Assembly: GCF_018531465.1 (NCBI RefSeq)
Contig: NZ_JAHDTF010000060.1
Coordinates: 1 to 32,328, forward strand
Direction: 5' to 3'
Source of the DNA: Sphaerisporangium fuscum
GTDB lineage: Bacteria; Actinomycetota; Actinomycetes; Streptosporangiales; Streptosporangiaceae
Length of the DNA stretch: 32,328 bases
A program made the translations under genes and the position numbers. The notes beneath the pieces are model-generated. The model searched no databases, was not told where the DNA came from, and saw only the letters and a list, made by a program, of their open reading frames with translations. Position 1 is the first letter of the stretch, and the number at the start of each line of letters is the position of its first letter. Of the stretch, positions 17,692-26,481 are shown in pieces.

Positions 17692-18633
17692 ATGGGCCGC
17701 TACATCATCAGGCGCCTCCTGCAGGCGATTCCTGTGCTGGTGGGCACCACATTTCTCATCTTCGTCATCGTCTACGCGCTGCCCGGCGATCCCGTGGCGG
17801 CTCTGGGCGGGGAGCGGCCGATCGATCCGGTCGCGGCCGCGAGAATCCGCGAGCAGTTCCACCTGAACGATCCTCTGCTGCTGAGGTACTGGCACTACCT
17901 CCAGGGGATCCTCACCGGCGACTTCGGCACCACCTTGCGTGGCGTGTCGGTGAGCAGCATGTTCCAGGGCAAGTTCCAGGTGACCCTGCAGCTGTCGATC
18001 ACCGCGCTCGTGCTGGAGGCCGTCATCGGCGTCGGTCTCGGCCTGTGGGCCGCGATGCGCCGTGGCAAGTGGGAGGACAAGGCGATCCTCGCCTTCACCC
18101 TGATCATCGTCTCGGTCCCGACCCTGGTCACCGGCTTCGTCCTGCAGCTGCTGCTGGGCGTCCAGCTGAAGAGGAGCGCGGGGATCGACTTCTTCCCCGT
18201 CGCGGGCATCGGGGACGGCATGCGCAGCTACCTGCTGCCGGGCCTGGTGCTGGCCGCGCTGTCGATCGCCTACCTGACCCGGCTCACCCGCACCAGCCTG
18301 ATGGAGACCTTCCGCGCCGACTTCATCCGCACGGCCATCGCCAAGGGCATGCCGCGGAGGCGGGTGCTGGGCAGGCACGCGCTGCGCAACTCGATGATCC
18401 CGCTGGTCACCTACCTCGGCGCCGACCTCGGCACGCTGATGGGCGGCGCGGTGATCACCGAGACGATCTTCAACCTGCCGGGCATCGGCAAACAGCTGTT
18501 CGACTCGGTCTACCTGCGGGAGAACGACGTGGTGGTCGGCATCGTCACGGTGCTGGTCCTCGTCTACATCCTCGCCAACTTGATCGTCGACATGCTGTAC
18601 GCCGTCCTCGACCCCAGGATCCGCTATGAGTGA
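17692..18633 (+). CDS. Peptide ABC transporter permease 1 (DppB/OppB-like)
   Basis: The 313-residue membrane protein opens with the family signature MGRYIIRRLLQAIPVLVGTTFLIFVIVYALPGDP and has about six membrane helices. The cytoplasmic coupling loop carries the EAA-type motif FIRTAIAKGMPRRRVLGRHALRN, and the ending FNLPGIGKQLFDSVYLREND is typical of DppB/OppB. It forms the channel with the second permease. The ATG at 17692 is close behind GGGAGACCG. Its stop region overlaps the next gene by eight bases, so the permeases are translationally coupled. Confidence 0.94.
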   Translation: MGRYIIRRLLQAIPVLVGTTFLIFVIVYALPGDPVAALGGERPIDPVAAARIREQFHLNDPLLLRYWHYLQGILTGDFGTTLRGVSVSSMFQGKFQVTLQLSITALVLEAVIGVGLGLWAAMRRGKWEDKAILAFTLIIVSVPTLVTGFVLQLLLGVQLKRSAGIDFFPVAGIGDGMRSYLLPGLVLAALSIAYLTRLTRTSLMETFRADFIRTAIAKGMPRRRVLGRHALRNSMIPLVTYLGADLGTLMGGAVITETIFNLPGIGKQLFDSVYLRENDVVVGIVTVLVLVYILANLIVDMLYAVLDPRIRYE

Positions 18634-19618
18634 CATCAATTCCACCGGCGGCGCCGAGCCCGGGGCCCGCACGGCCCACGTCGACCCGGCGCCGGCCGCC
18701 GTGGTGACGTCCGCGCCCGAGACCTCCGTCCAGGAGCAGAAGCAGCCCGGCAAGGAGAAGAAGGCGGCCAGCCTCTGGTCGGACGCCTGGTACGACCTGC
18801 GGCACAACCCGGTGTTCATCATCGGGTCGGTCATGGTGGGCCTGCTGGTCCTGGTGTCGATCGTCCCCGGCCTGTTCGACACGGTCGGCGTCGAGGCCAA
18901 GACCTGCTCACTCAGCATGGCCCGCAAGGGCATCACCGGCGAGCACCTGTTCGGCACCGACAACCTCGGCTGCGACACCTACTCCCGCGTCATCTGGGGC
19001 ACCCGTGTGTCGGTGTCGGTGGGCATCGTGACCGCCGTGGTCACCGCGGTCCTCGGTGGCGCGCTCGGCCTGATCGCCGGTTTCTACGGCAAGTGGGTCG
19101 ACGTGATCCTCTCGCGCGTGGCCGAGATCTTCTTCGCGATCCCCTCGATCCTCGGCGCGCTGCTGATCCTGTCGATCATCGGCCGGGACAACGCGGGCAT
19201 CTGGACCGTCGTACTCGCCCTGGGGCTCCTCGCCTGGCCGATGACCCTGCGCATCATGCGCGCCGCCGTCCTGACCGCCAAGAGCCAGGACTACGTCGTG
19301 GCGGCGCGGGCGCTCGGCGCGAGCCCGGCCCGCATCATGATCCGGCACATCCTGCCGAACGCCATCGCCCCGGTCATCGTGGTGTCCACCATGAACCTCG
19401 GCGTGTTCATCGCCGGCGAGGCGGCGCTGTCGTTCCTGGGCGTGGGCATCCAGCCGCCCCAGATCTCGTGGGGTCTGATGATCGCCGACGCGCGCAACCG
19501 CTTCCTGGAGGCTCCGTTGCCGCTGATCTTCCCCGCGCTGTTCCTCAGCCTGACCGTGCTCAGCTTCGTCATGCTGGGCGACGCGGTCCGCGACGCGCTC
19601 GACCCGAAGCTGCGGTAG
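18626..19618 (+). CDS. Peptide ABC transporter permease 2 (DppC/OppC-like)
   Basis: The 330-residue permease partner starts with an unusually long hydrophilic N-terminus (about 48 residues, Ala/Pro/Glu/Lys-rich) before the usual WSDAWYDLRHNPVFIIGS and first membrane helix. LFGTDNLGCDTYSRVIWGTRVSVSVG is the DppC periplasmic signature, and the coupling loop is YVVAARALGASPARIMIRHILPN. The C-terminus GDAVRDALDPKLR is typical. Start codon and eight-base overlap with the previous gene indicate translational coupling. Confidence 0.94.
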   Translation: MSDINSTGGAEPGARTAHVDPAPAAVVTSAPETSVQEQKQPGKEKKAASLWSDAWYDLRHNPVFIIGSVMVGLLVLVSIVPGLFDTVGVEAKTCSLSMARKGITGEHLFGTDNLGCDTYSRVIWGTRVSVSVGIVTAVVTAVLGGALGLIAGFYGKWVDVILSRVAEIFFAIPSILGALLILSIIGRDNAGIWTVVLALGLLAWPMTLRIMRAAVLTAKSQDYVVAARALGASPARIMIRHILPNAIAPVIVVSTMNLGVFIAGEAALSFLGVGIQPPQISWGLMIADARNRFLEAPLPLIFPALFLSLTVLSFVMLGDAVRDALDPKLR

Positions 19619-19630
19619 GAGAGCCTGAAG

Positions 19631-20651
19631 GTGACTAATCCGTCAATCGACACGCGCCTGCTCCCTGCGGAGGCCGACCACGAGCCGCTGCTCGCGGTCG
19701 ACAACCTGCATGTGGAGTTCGTGACCCGGCAGGGCCTGGTCCGGGCGGTGAACGGCGTCAGCTACACCGTCAACGCCGGGGAATGCCTGGCGGTCCTCGG
19801 CGAGTCCGGATCCGGCAAGTCGGTGACCGCCCAGGCGATCATGGGCATCCTCGACATGCCGCCCGCCCGTATCCCGAAGGGCGAGATCCGCTTCCGCGGC
19901 ACCGACGTGCTCAAGCTGTCGGACCAGGCGCGCAGCCAGATCCGCGGCCAGCGCATCGCGATGATCTTCCAGGACGCGCTGTCCGCGCTGAACCCCGTGT
20001 TCACCGTGGGCTGGCAGATCAGCGAGATGTTCCGTGTGCACCGCGGCATGTCCAAGCGCGACGCCATGAAGAAGGCCGTCGAGCTCATGGACCGGGTCCG
20101 CATCCCGGCGGCCAAGCAGCGGGTGAACGACTACCCGCACCAGTTCTCGGGCGGTATGCGCCAGCGCATCATGATCGCGATGTCGATCGCGCTGGATCCC
20201 GAGGTGCTGATCGCCGACGAGCCGACCACCGCGCTCGACGTGACCGTCCAGGCCCAGATCATGGAGCTTCTCGCCGAGCTGCAGCGCGAGAGCAACATGG
20301 GCCTGATCCTGATCACGCACGACCTCGGCGTGGTCGCCGACGTGGCCGACAAGATCTCCGTCATGTACGCCGGGCGCATCGTCGAGAACGCCCACGTGCA
20401 CGACCTGTACAAGTCGCCAGCACACCCCTACTCCAAGGGCCTGCTCGACTCGATCCCACGGGTCGACATGAAGGGCCAGGAGCTGTACGCCATCAAGGGC
20501 CTGCCGCCGAACCTGCTCGACATGCCTCAGGGCTGTGCCTTCAACCCCCGCTGCCCGTACCGTCGCGACAACTGCGTGACCGACGTGCCCCCGCTGTACG
20601 AGATCAGCGGGACGCGCGGGAGCGCCTGCCACTATTACCGGGAGGTCCTCG

Positions 20652-20668
<17 letters not shown>
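19631..20668 (+). CDS. Peptide ABC transporter ATPase 1 (DppD/OppD-like)
   Basis: The 345-residue ATPase drives peptide import. Walker A GESGSGKS is at residues 57-64, the Q-loop in MIFQDALSALNPVF, the signature in FSGGMRQRIMIAMSIAL, Walker B in VLIADEPTTALDV and the switch His in LILITHDLG. The C-terminal oligopeptide-transporter extension contains spaced cysteines (CAFNPRCPYRRDNC, then a further Cys), as in DppD proteins reported to carry an iron-sulfur cluster; whether one is bound here is unknown. The GTG start lies 12 bases after the second permease, preceded by GGAGAG. It overlaps the next gene by 17 bases. Confidence 0.94.
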
Positions 20669-21662
<994 letters not shown>

Positions 21663-21672
21663 CGAGCGCGAG

Positions 21673-21859
21673 GGGCGCGGCGGTGGTCTGAGGAGGAGGT
21701 AGGGCGAGGGACGAGCCCGGACGACGACGAAGGCCGCCGCCTCAAGGAGCGCTCCTCGCCGCCGAGCGGAGCGAGGCCATGGGCACGGGCGCGGCGGTGG
21801 TCTGAGGAGGAGGTAGGGCGAGGGACGAGCCCGGACGACGACGAAGGCCGCCGCCTCAA
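21673..21859. repeat. Duplicated 73-bp intergenic element
   Basis: Positions 21673-21745 and 21787-21859 are identical over 73 bases (period 114), beginning GGGCGCGGCGGTGG and ending GCCGCCGCCTCAA. Similarity continues imperfectly for another 30 bases or so into a palindrome that differs between copies: GGAGCGCTCC in the first, and a variant centred on GGGCGCCC in the second, where one A-T pair has become G-C. The element lies between the importer operon and its terminator. It looks like a repetitive extragenic element rather than coding DNA. Confidence 0.9.
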
Positions 21860-21906
21860 AGGGCGCCCCTCGCAGCCGAGCGAAGGCGAGGCGGTCAAGC
21901 ACAGCG

Positions 21907-21941
21907 AGGCGGCGCCCCCACGAGTCGTGGGGGCGCCGCCT
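21907..21941. terminator. Strong bidirectional terminator
   Basis: A perfect 17-bp stem (21907-21923 with 21925-21941) with a minimal centre lies between the convergent importer operon and the Gly/Tyr-rich protein gene. It is followed by TGTTCGTTG on the plus side. Position and symmetry indicate that it stops transcription from both directions. Confidence 0.88.
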
Positions 21942-21956
21942 TGTTCGTTGGGTGCC

Positions 21957-22427
21957 TCAGAGGCCGAGGCCCAGGCCCAGGCCGAGCCCGACGCCCAGGA
22001 GGCCGCCGCGGCCGACGCCGACGCCGTAGCCGACACCGCCGCCGAGGCCGGAGCCGTAGCCCACGCCGACGCCGTAGCCGACGCCGCCGCCGTAACCCGC
22101 GCCGTAGCCGACCCCGTAGCCGAGGCCGCCGCCGTAACCGAGGCCGGCACCGTAGCCGAAGCCGGCACCGTAGCCGAGGCCGCCGCCGTAGCAGCCGCCG
22201 TAGACGGGGGTCGGAACGCCGACCGGGACCGGCACCGCGACGGGGGTCGGAACCGCGACGGGGGTGGGGACGGCGACGCCGACGGCGCCGGGGGCGCAGC
22301 AGCAGTCGTCGAACTGCTGCTGCTTGGCGATCTTGGCGGGCTTGCCCGTGTCGGCGGACGCCACTGCGGCGGACCCGAAGAGGGCGATCCCGACGCATGC
22401 CGAGGTGACCAGAATGCGGCGAATCAT
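21957..22427 (-). CDS. Secreted Gly/Tyr-rich low-complexity protein
   Basis: I do not recognise a family for this 156-residue protein. It has a clear Sec signal peptide (1-25, MIRRILVTSACVGIALFGSA, then VASA with likely cleavage after A25). The mature part starts with a short Lys/Gln stretch and a Cys triplet (C42-C44), continues with Val/Pro-rich repeats of the VAVPTP type (about 51-75), has one more Cys (C79), and then about 70 residues built of Gly-Tyr-Gly with Ala, Val or Leu, ending in a Gly-Leu run. This composition resembles structural or phase-separating proteins (silk, keratin-associated, elastin-like) rather than enzymes; a cell-surface or spore-coat role is a guess. GGGAGAAG precedes the ATG at good spacing, and the regular Gly-codon pattern supports this frame. 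A strong terminator follows. Confidence 0.82.
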   Translation of the reverse strand: MIRRILVTSACVGIALFGSAAVASADTGKPAKIAKQQQFDDCCCAPGAVGVAVPTPVAVPTPVAVPVPVGVPTPVYGGCYGGGLGYGAGFGYGAGLGYGGGLGYGVGYGAGYGGGVGYGVGVGYGSGLGGGVGYGVGVGRGGLLGVGLGLGLGLGL

Positions 22428-22561
22428 TTTCTGACTTCTCCCTGTAGAAACCATCACACCGGAATTGCCCGTATCAGGCACTTTCCGTGCTGCGACGGTC
22501 GCTGAATGTGATCGGGGGAGACAGTACCCATTGGAAGAACACGGATAAGGGCGCGGAATGG

Positions 22562-23740
22562 TCAGCTGATGGCAATGATTGCCGAGCCGTGTCCGAAGAG
22601 GCCCTGGTTCACGGCCAGGCCAACCCTTGCCCCCTCGACCTGCCGGGCGCCCGCCGTACCCCTTAACTGCCAGGTCAGCTCGCATACCTGGGCGATCGCC
22701 TGGGCCGGGATCGCCTCGCCGAACGACGCCAGACCGCCGGAGGGGTTGACCGGAATTTTGCCGCCGAGCGCGGTCTCCCCGGAGCGGAGCAGCGTGGAGG
22801 CCTCGCCGGGCGGGCACAGGCCGACGTCTTCGTACCAGTCGAGCTCCAGCGCTGTGGAAAGGTCGTACACCTCCGCCAGGGAAAGATCGTCCGGGGCGAC
22901 GCCCGCCTCCTCGTAGGCGGCGTGGGTGATCGAGGCCCGGAAGGGCCGGTCGGGCACGGGTACGCCGGCCGAGGAGTCGGTGGCGAAGTTCGGCATCTCC
23001 AGCACCGTGTTGGGGAACGTCGGGGTGACCGTGGAGACGGCGGCGATCCGGACGCCGGGAAGCCCCCGGCGACGGGCGAAGGATTCCGACGCCAGCACCA
23101 CGGCGGCGCCGCCGTCGGAGGTCGCGCAGATGTCCATGAGGCGTAGCGGGTCGGCGACCATGGGCGAGGCGAGCACCTGCTCGGCGGTGACCTCGGCGCG
23201 GTAGCGCGCGTTGGGGTTCAGGGCGCCCGCCCGGGCGTTCTTCACTTTCACCAGGGCGAAGTCCTCGGCTGTGGAGCCGTGGAGCGCCATCCTCCGCCGC
23301 GCGTAGAGCGCGAAGTACGCCGGATTCGTCGCCCCGAGGAGGCGGAACCTCAGCCAGTCCGGGTCGTCGGGCCGGTCGCCGCCGACCGGCTTGAAGAACC
23401 CTTTGGGTGTGGAGTCGGCCCCGACGACCAGGGCGACGTCGCACAGCCCGGCGAGGATGCGGGTACGGGCGATCTCCAGCGCGTGGGCGCCGGTGGCACA
23501 GGCGGCGTAGCAGGAGGCGATACGCGCGCCCGACCAGCCGAGTGCCTGGGCGAAGGCCGATCCGGCGACGAAGCCCGGGTAGCCGTTCCTGATGGTGTCC
23601 GCGCCGACCAGGAACTGCACGTCGGTCCAGTGCAGGCCGGCGTCCGCGAGCGCGCGCCGGGCGGCGGCCACCCCGTACGAGAGGAAGGGCTTGCCCCACT
23701 TGCCCCACGGGTGCATGCCCGCGCCCACCACCAGCGTCAT
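22562..23740 (-). CDS. Thiolase-fold lipid-transfer-type protein (SCP-x/Ltp2-like)
   Basis: The 392-residue protein has the two-lobed thiolase fold of the SCP-x/lipid-transfer branch. The candidate nucleophile is C81 in SCYAACATGAHALE. ICATSDGGAAVVLAS, LAEVYDLSTALELDW and VNPSGGLASFGEAIPAQ are the family landmarks. In true thiolases the last of these reads GG-x-x-x-GHPxG; here the His is replaced by Glu (GEAIP), and the usual C-terminal Cys-Gly-Gly motif is also missing (GLFGHGSAI instead). Such features fit the Ltp2-type aldolases of steroid side-chain degradation, which need a DUF35 partner, better than acetyl-CoA thiolases. The DUF35 gene lies immediately upstream with a four-base overlap (ATGA). 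The substrate is not known. Confidence 0.88.
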   Translation of the reverse strand: MTLVVGAGMHPWGKWGKPFLSYGVAAARRALADAGLHWTDVQFLVGADTIRNGYPGFVAGSAFAQALGWSGARIASCYAACATGAHALEIARTRILAGLCDVALVVGADSTPKGFFKPVGGDRPDDPDWLRFRLLGATNPAYFALYARRRMALHGSTAEDFALVKVKNARAGALNPNARYRAEVTAEQVLASPMVADPLRLMDICATSDGGAAVVLASESFARRRGLPGVRIAAVSTVTPTFPNTVLEMPNFATDSSAGVPVPDRPFRASITHAAYEEAGVAPDDLSLAEVYDLSTALELDWYEDVGLCPPGEASTLLRSGETALGGKIPVNPSGGLASFGEAIPAQAIAQVCELTWQLRGTAGARQVEGARVGLAVNQGLFGHGSAIIAIS

Positions 23741-24147
23741 CGCGGCAGCCCCCACATCCACACGACGGGGCCGTCGGCCAGGGGGCCGCTGGTGAGCTCC
23801 AGTTCCATGCCGACGTCGAGGTCCTCGACGGTCAGGCCGGGGGTGACCTGGCCGAGCACCACGATGCCCTCTTCGGCCAGCTCGACGGCCGCGAGGGTGA
23901 CCGGGGTGTACGGCTCCGCCGCGACGTAGGGCGCGGGGGGCGCGTAGCGGGCGTTGGTGTAGGACCAGACGGTGCCCCGGCGTGAGAGCCGTACGACGGC
24001 GGGGGAGCTCCCGTCGCACCGCGGGTTGCGGCAGAACCCCTCCTGGGGCGGGAAGCAGACGGCGCCGCAGTCCGCGCAGCGCGTCCCCAGGAGGTGCGTG
24101 ACGCCGTCCTCGACGGTGAACCAGCCCTCGATCGCCAGCTGAGTCAT
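23737..24147 (-). CDS. DUF35 (zinc ribbon plus OB-fold) acyl-CoA-binding partner protein
   Basis: The 136-residue protein combines an N-terminal rubredoxin-like zinc ribbon (C24, C27, C39, C44) with a C-terminal OB-fold (RRGTVWSYTNARYAPP, then VTLAAVELAEEGIVVLGQV). DUF35 proteins bind acyl-CoA chains and form complexes with thiolase-fold enzymes, as ChsH2 does with Ltp2. It overlaps the thiolase-like gene by four bases, so the pair is co-translated and very probably forms one complex. The ATG at 24147 (MTQLAIEGWF) fits the family; an upstream ATG would add ten residues across the promoter palindrome. No clear ribosome binding site precedes either start, so the message may be leaderless or nearly so. 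Confidence 0.9.
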   Translation of the reverse strand: MTQLAIEGWFTVEDGVTHLLGTRCADCGAVCFPPQEGFCRNPRCDGSSPAVVRLSRRGTVWSYTNARYAPPAPYVAAEPYTPVTLAAVELAEEGIVVLGQVTPGLTVEDLDVGMELELTSGPLADGPVVWMWGLPR

Positions 24148-24162
24148 GTGCCCAATATGACA

Positions 24163-24172
24163 CAAGCGCTTG
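24163..24172. promoter_or_regulatory. TetR-type operator palindrome upstream of the DUF35/thiolase pair
   Basis: CAAGCGCTTG is a perfect palindrome 16 bases upstream of the DUF35 start. On the minus strand AGCAAGCGCTTG matches the core of the KstR2-type motif A-n-CAAG-n2-CTTG-n-T with one mismatch at the outer T. TetR regulators of acyl-CoA and steroid catabolism bind such sites and respond to CoA thioesters. No TetR gene lies in the window. Confidence 0.6.
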
Positions 24173-24185
24173 CTCAAATACGAGT

Positions 24186-24215
24186 CCGGCCGGGACGACG
24201 CGCGGTCCCGGCCGG
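24186..24215 (-). terminator. Hairpin after the DUF62 gene
   Basis: A perfect 11-bp stem (24186-24196 with 24205-24215) with an eight-base loop starts 15 bases past the stop codon of the minus-strand DUF62 gene. It separates that gene from the DUF35/thiolase pair downstream. No T tract is present. Confidence 0.7.
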
Positions 24216-24229
24216 CACTCCTCCGCCGG

Positions 24230-25060
24230 TCACACCTCCAGCTGGGTCCAGCCGTCGGCGACCCGCGCCAGCCGTACGTGCGCGCCGGGAGGCAGGCCCA
24301 GGCGCTGCCCGGCGTCGCCGGAGTTGACCGCCAGCGCCACCCGCCCCGCCGAGTCGGTGAACGCCACGAGGTTGCCCGGCGGCGCGGCGGCGTAGGTGTC
24401 GCGGAACGGCATCGTGATCTGCCGCCGGCCCATCGACACCGCGAGGATGTCGCCCAGGCGGACGCCGAGCGCCGTCAGGTCGTCGGCGGTCACCGACAAC
24501 TGGACGTTGCCGTGGTGGTCCAGCGAGATGACCTCGCCCTCCACGGCGCCCTCGCCGCGCCGGGCGGTCGGTGTGGGGAGTGACAGCAGGTGGTCCAGCG
24601 GCAGTTCGGGGCCGAGGTCGCCGGGTTTGCGCCCGTTGCACAGGTGCGCGGCGACGGGGGCGTACACGTCGCGGCCGAGGAACGTCGGGGACACGGGCGT
24701 GAGGAACAGCGCCTCATTGGTGATCTCGTACGCCGCCCGCGCCCCGCCCGACGCCAGCACCGCCCAGGAGAGCAGGCCGTTGTTCGGGCCCACGAACACG
24801 TGTCCTCCCGCCTCCACCGCCACCGACCGCCGGGCGCTGGCGGCCGCCGGGTCGACGGCGGCGATGTGCACGCCGGGAGGCAGATATGGCAGCGTCTGGG
24901 CGAGAATCGCGGCGCCTCGCCTGATGTCACCGGCCGGGACCTGGTGGCTGACGTCGATGATCCGTGCCTGGGGGGCGATGCCGATGATCACTCCGTGGCA
25001 GGCGGCCACGAAGCCGTCGTCGGAGCCGTAGTCGGTGAGAAGGGTGATGACAGAGGTCAC
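24230..25060 (-). CDS. DUF62 SAM hydroxide adenosyltransferase (SAM hydrolase) homologue
   Basis: The 276-residue protein belongs to the SAM hydroxide adenosyltransferase family (DUF62), related to the fluorinase and chlorinase, which splits S-adenosylmethionine to adenosine and methionine. It has the N-terminal ITLLTDYGSDDGFV motif, IDVSHQVP, VGPNNGLLSWA, GRDVYAPVAAHL and the C-terminal barrel with LDHHGNVQLSV. Of the Asp-Arg-His triad, Asp (D70) and Arg (R77) are present with the right spacing, but the His of the usual TFHGRD motif is Leu (L128, TFLGRD). Activity may be lost or changed. The GTG at 25060 (VTSVITLLTDYG) fits the family start; the open frame runs further upstream without homology. 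It is divergent from the DUF3263 gene. Confidence 0.88.
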   Translation of the reverse strand: MTSVITLLTDYGSDDGFVAACHGVIIGIAPQARIIDVSHQVPAGDIRRGAAILAQTLPYLPPGVHIAAVDPAAASARRSVAVEAGGHVFVGPNNGLLSWAVLASGGARAAYEITNEALFLTPVSPTFLGRDVYAPVAAHLCNGRKPGDLGPELPLDHLLSLPTPTARRGEGAVEGEVISLDHHGNVQLSVTADDLTALGVRLGDILAVSMGRRQITMPFRDTYAAAPPGNLVAFTDSAGRVALAVNSGDAGQRLGLPPGAHVRLARVADGWTQLEV

Positions 25061-25248
25061 ACCTGGTGACTGTACGTCTCCCGAAGTGTCATGAACAGCC
25101 GCGAATTCCCTACTACCATTGCCAGGGCCGCACGCGCGTCGTGGCTCAAGGGTCGCTGTCTGCCGGGCGCTCGTTCCGCTCGTCTTCCCCGCTTCCCCTG
25201 CCCGGCCTGCCGTCCACGTCTCCCGCGTGCCCGACCGAGGAGGACAGC

Positions 25249-25563
25249 ATGGACACCGCACCGGATCGCGGTGACAGCAATCCAGGCGAACGACCGACCC
25301 CCGAGACCCCCGGAGAGCTGACCGACCGCGAGCGCGAGCTCCTGGCGTTCGAGCGCCAGTGGTGGCGCTACGCCGGCGCCAAGGAGCAGGCGATCCGCGA
25401 GACCTTCGCGATCTCCGCGACGCGGTACTACCAGCTTCTCGGCCAGTTGATCGACCGGCCCGAGGCTCTCGCCCACGACCCCATGACCGTCAAGCGCCTC
25501 AAGCGCCTGCGGGCGTCGCGCCAGCGCGAGCGCGCCGCCCGCCGTCTCGGCATGCGCCCGTGA
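25249..25563 (+). CDS. DUF3263 family protein
   Basis: This 104-residue protein matches the actinobacterial DUF3263 family. A hydrophilic N-terminus (1-22) is followed by ELTDRERELLAFERQWWRYAGAKEQAIRETF, then ISATRYYQLLGQLIDRPEALAHDPMTVKRLKRLR, and a very basic tail. The central part looks like a helix-turn-helix, with a sigma-like spacing, so DNA binding is likely, but no function is established. The ATG is preceded by GAGGAGGA at ideal spacing. It lies 21 bases before otsB and may be co-transcribed with it. Confidence 0.88.
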   Translation: MDTAPDRGDSNPGERPTPETPGELTDRERELLAFERQWWRYAGAKEQAIRETFAISATRYYQLLGQLIDRPEALAHDPMTVKRLKRLRASRQRERAARRLGMRP

Positions 25564-25584
25564 TGTCTGGGGTACTGCTCAACA

Positions 25585-26424
25585 GTGACTCAGGAAGTGT
25601 TGCCGGATATCGCTGGTTTTGCTGCCATAAAGAGTGATCCGGCGAGAGCCGTGATGGGATTCGACTTCGACGGCACGCTCGCGCCCATCGTCCCCGACCC
25701 CGCCGACGCCCGCATCGACCCGCGCGCCGCCGCCGCGCTCGTCCGCCTCGGCGGCCTCGTGGGCGCCGTCGTGATCGTGACCGGCCGGCCCGCCGCCACC
25801 GCCGTCGCCTACGGCGAGGTGCCGGGCGGGCCGAGCCTGGCCGACGTGCCCGGACTGGTCGTGCTCGGCCAGTACGGCCTCGAACGCTGGGAGGCGGGCG
25901 AGGTGAGCAGCCCGCCGCCCCCGCCCGGCGTCGAGCGGGTGCGCGCCGAGCTGCCCGGCCTGCTGGCGTCCCTCGGCTTCCCCCTGGGCGACGGCACGGT
26001 CCCGGGGGTCACGATCGAGGACAAGGGGCGGGCCATCGCCGTCCACACCCGCCGGGCTCCCGAACCGGAGGCCACCCTGGAGGCGCTGCGCGAGCCGCTC
26101 GCCAGGCTCGCCGCGGAGACCGGCCTGGTGGTCGAGCCCGGACGCCTGGTGCGCGAGCTGCGGCCCGCCGGAATGGACAAGGGGCACGCCCTGGGGGCGT
26201 TCCTCGCCGAGCGGGCCGCGAGGTCGGTCCTGTTCGCCGGGGACGACCTCGGCGACCTCGCGGCGTTCGAGGCCGTACGCCTGTCGGGGCTGCCCGGCGT
26301 GACGGTGTGCAGCGCCTCCACCGAGGTCACCGAGCTGGCCGAGCGCGCCGACGTGGTCGTCGACGGACCCGCGGGGGTCGCCGAGCTCGTCTCGGCCCTC
26401 GCCGACGTCCTCAGGGAGCGCTGA
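25585..26424 (+). CDS. otsB: Trehalose-6-phosphate phosphatase
   Basis: This 279-residue HAD-superfamily phosphatase removes phosphate from trehalose 6-phosphate. The nucleophile motif DFDGTLAPI (D27, D29) is near the N-terminus, VIVTGRP is motif II, and AGDDLGDLAAFEA near residue 217 carries the acidic metal ligands. VVLGQYGLERWE and MDKGHALGAFL are typical OtsB landmarks. The GTG start at 25585 has no good ribosome binding site but lies close after the DUF3263 stop, suggesting coupling. Its partner otsA is 670 bases downstream on the other strand. Confidence 0.93.
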   Translation: MTQEVLPDIAGFAAIKSDPARAVMGFDFDGTLAPIVPDPADARIDPRAAAALVRLGGLVGAVVIVTGRPAATAVAYGEVPGGPSLADVPGLVVLGQYGLERWEAGEVSSPPPPPGVERVRAELPGLLASLGFPLGDGTVPGVTIEDKGRAIAVHTRRAPEPEATLEALREPLARLAAETGLVVEPGRLVRELRPAGMDKGHALGAFLAERAARSVLFAGDDLGDLAAFEAVRLSGLPGVTVCSASTEVTELAERADVVVDGPAGVAELVSALADVLRER

Positions 26425-26481
26425 GCCGGGAGCAATCGCGCGGTAAGTCAACGTCAAGTCGCCCTGCCTAGGCTCGCGGCC

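Noticed and set aside
21673..21859. CRISPR array or insertion sequence as an explanation of the repeat
   Set aside because: Only two copies, a 41-base spacer of similar composition, no cas genes, no transposase frame and no target-site duplication seen.
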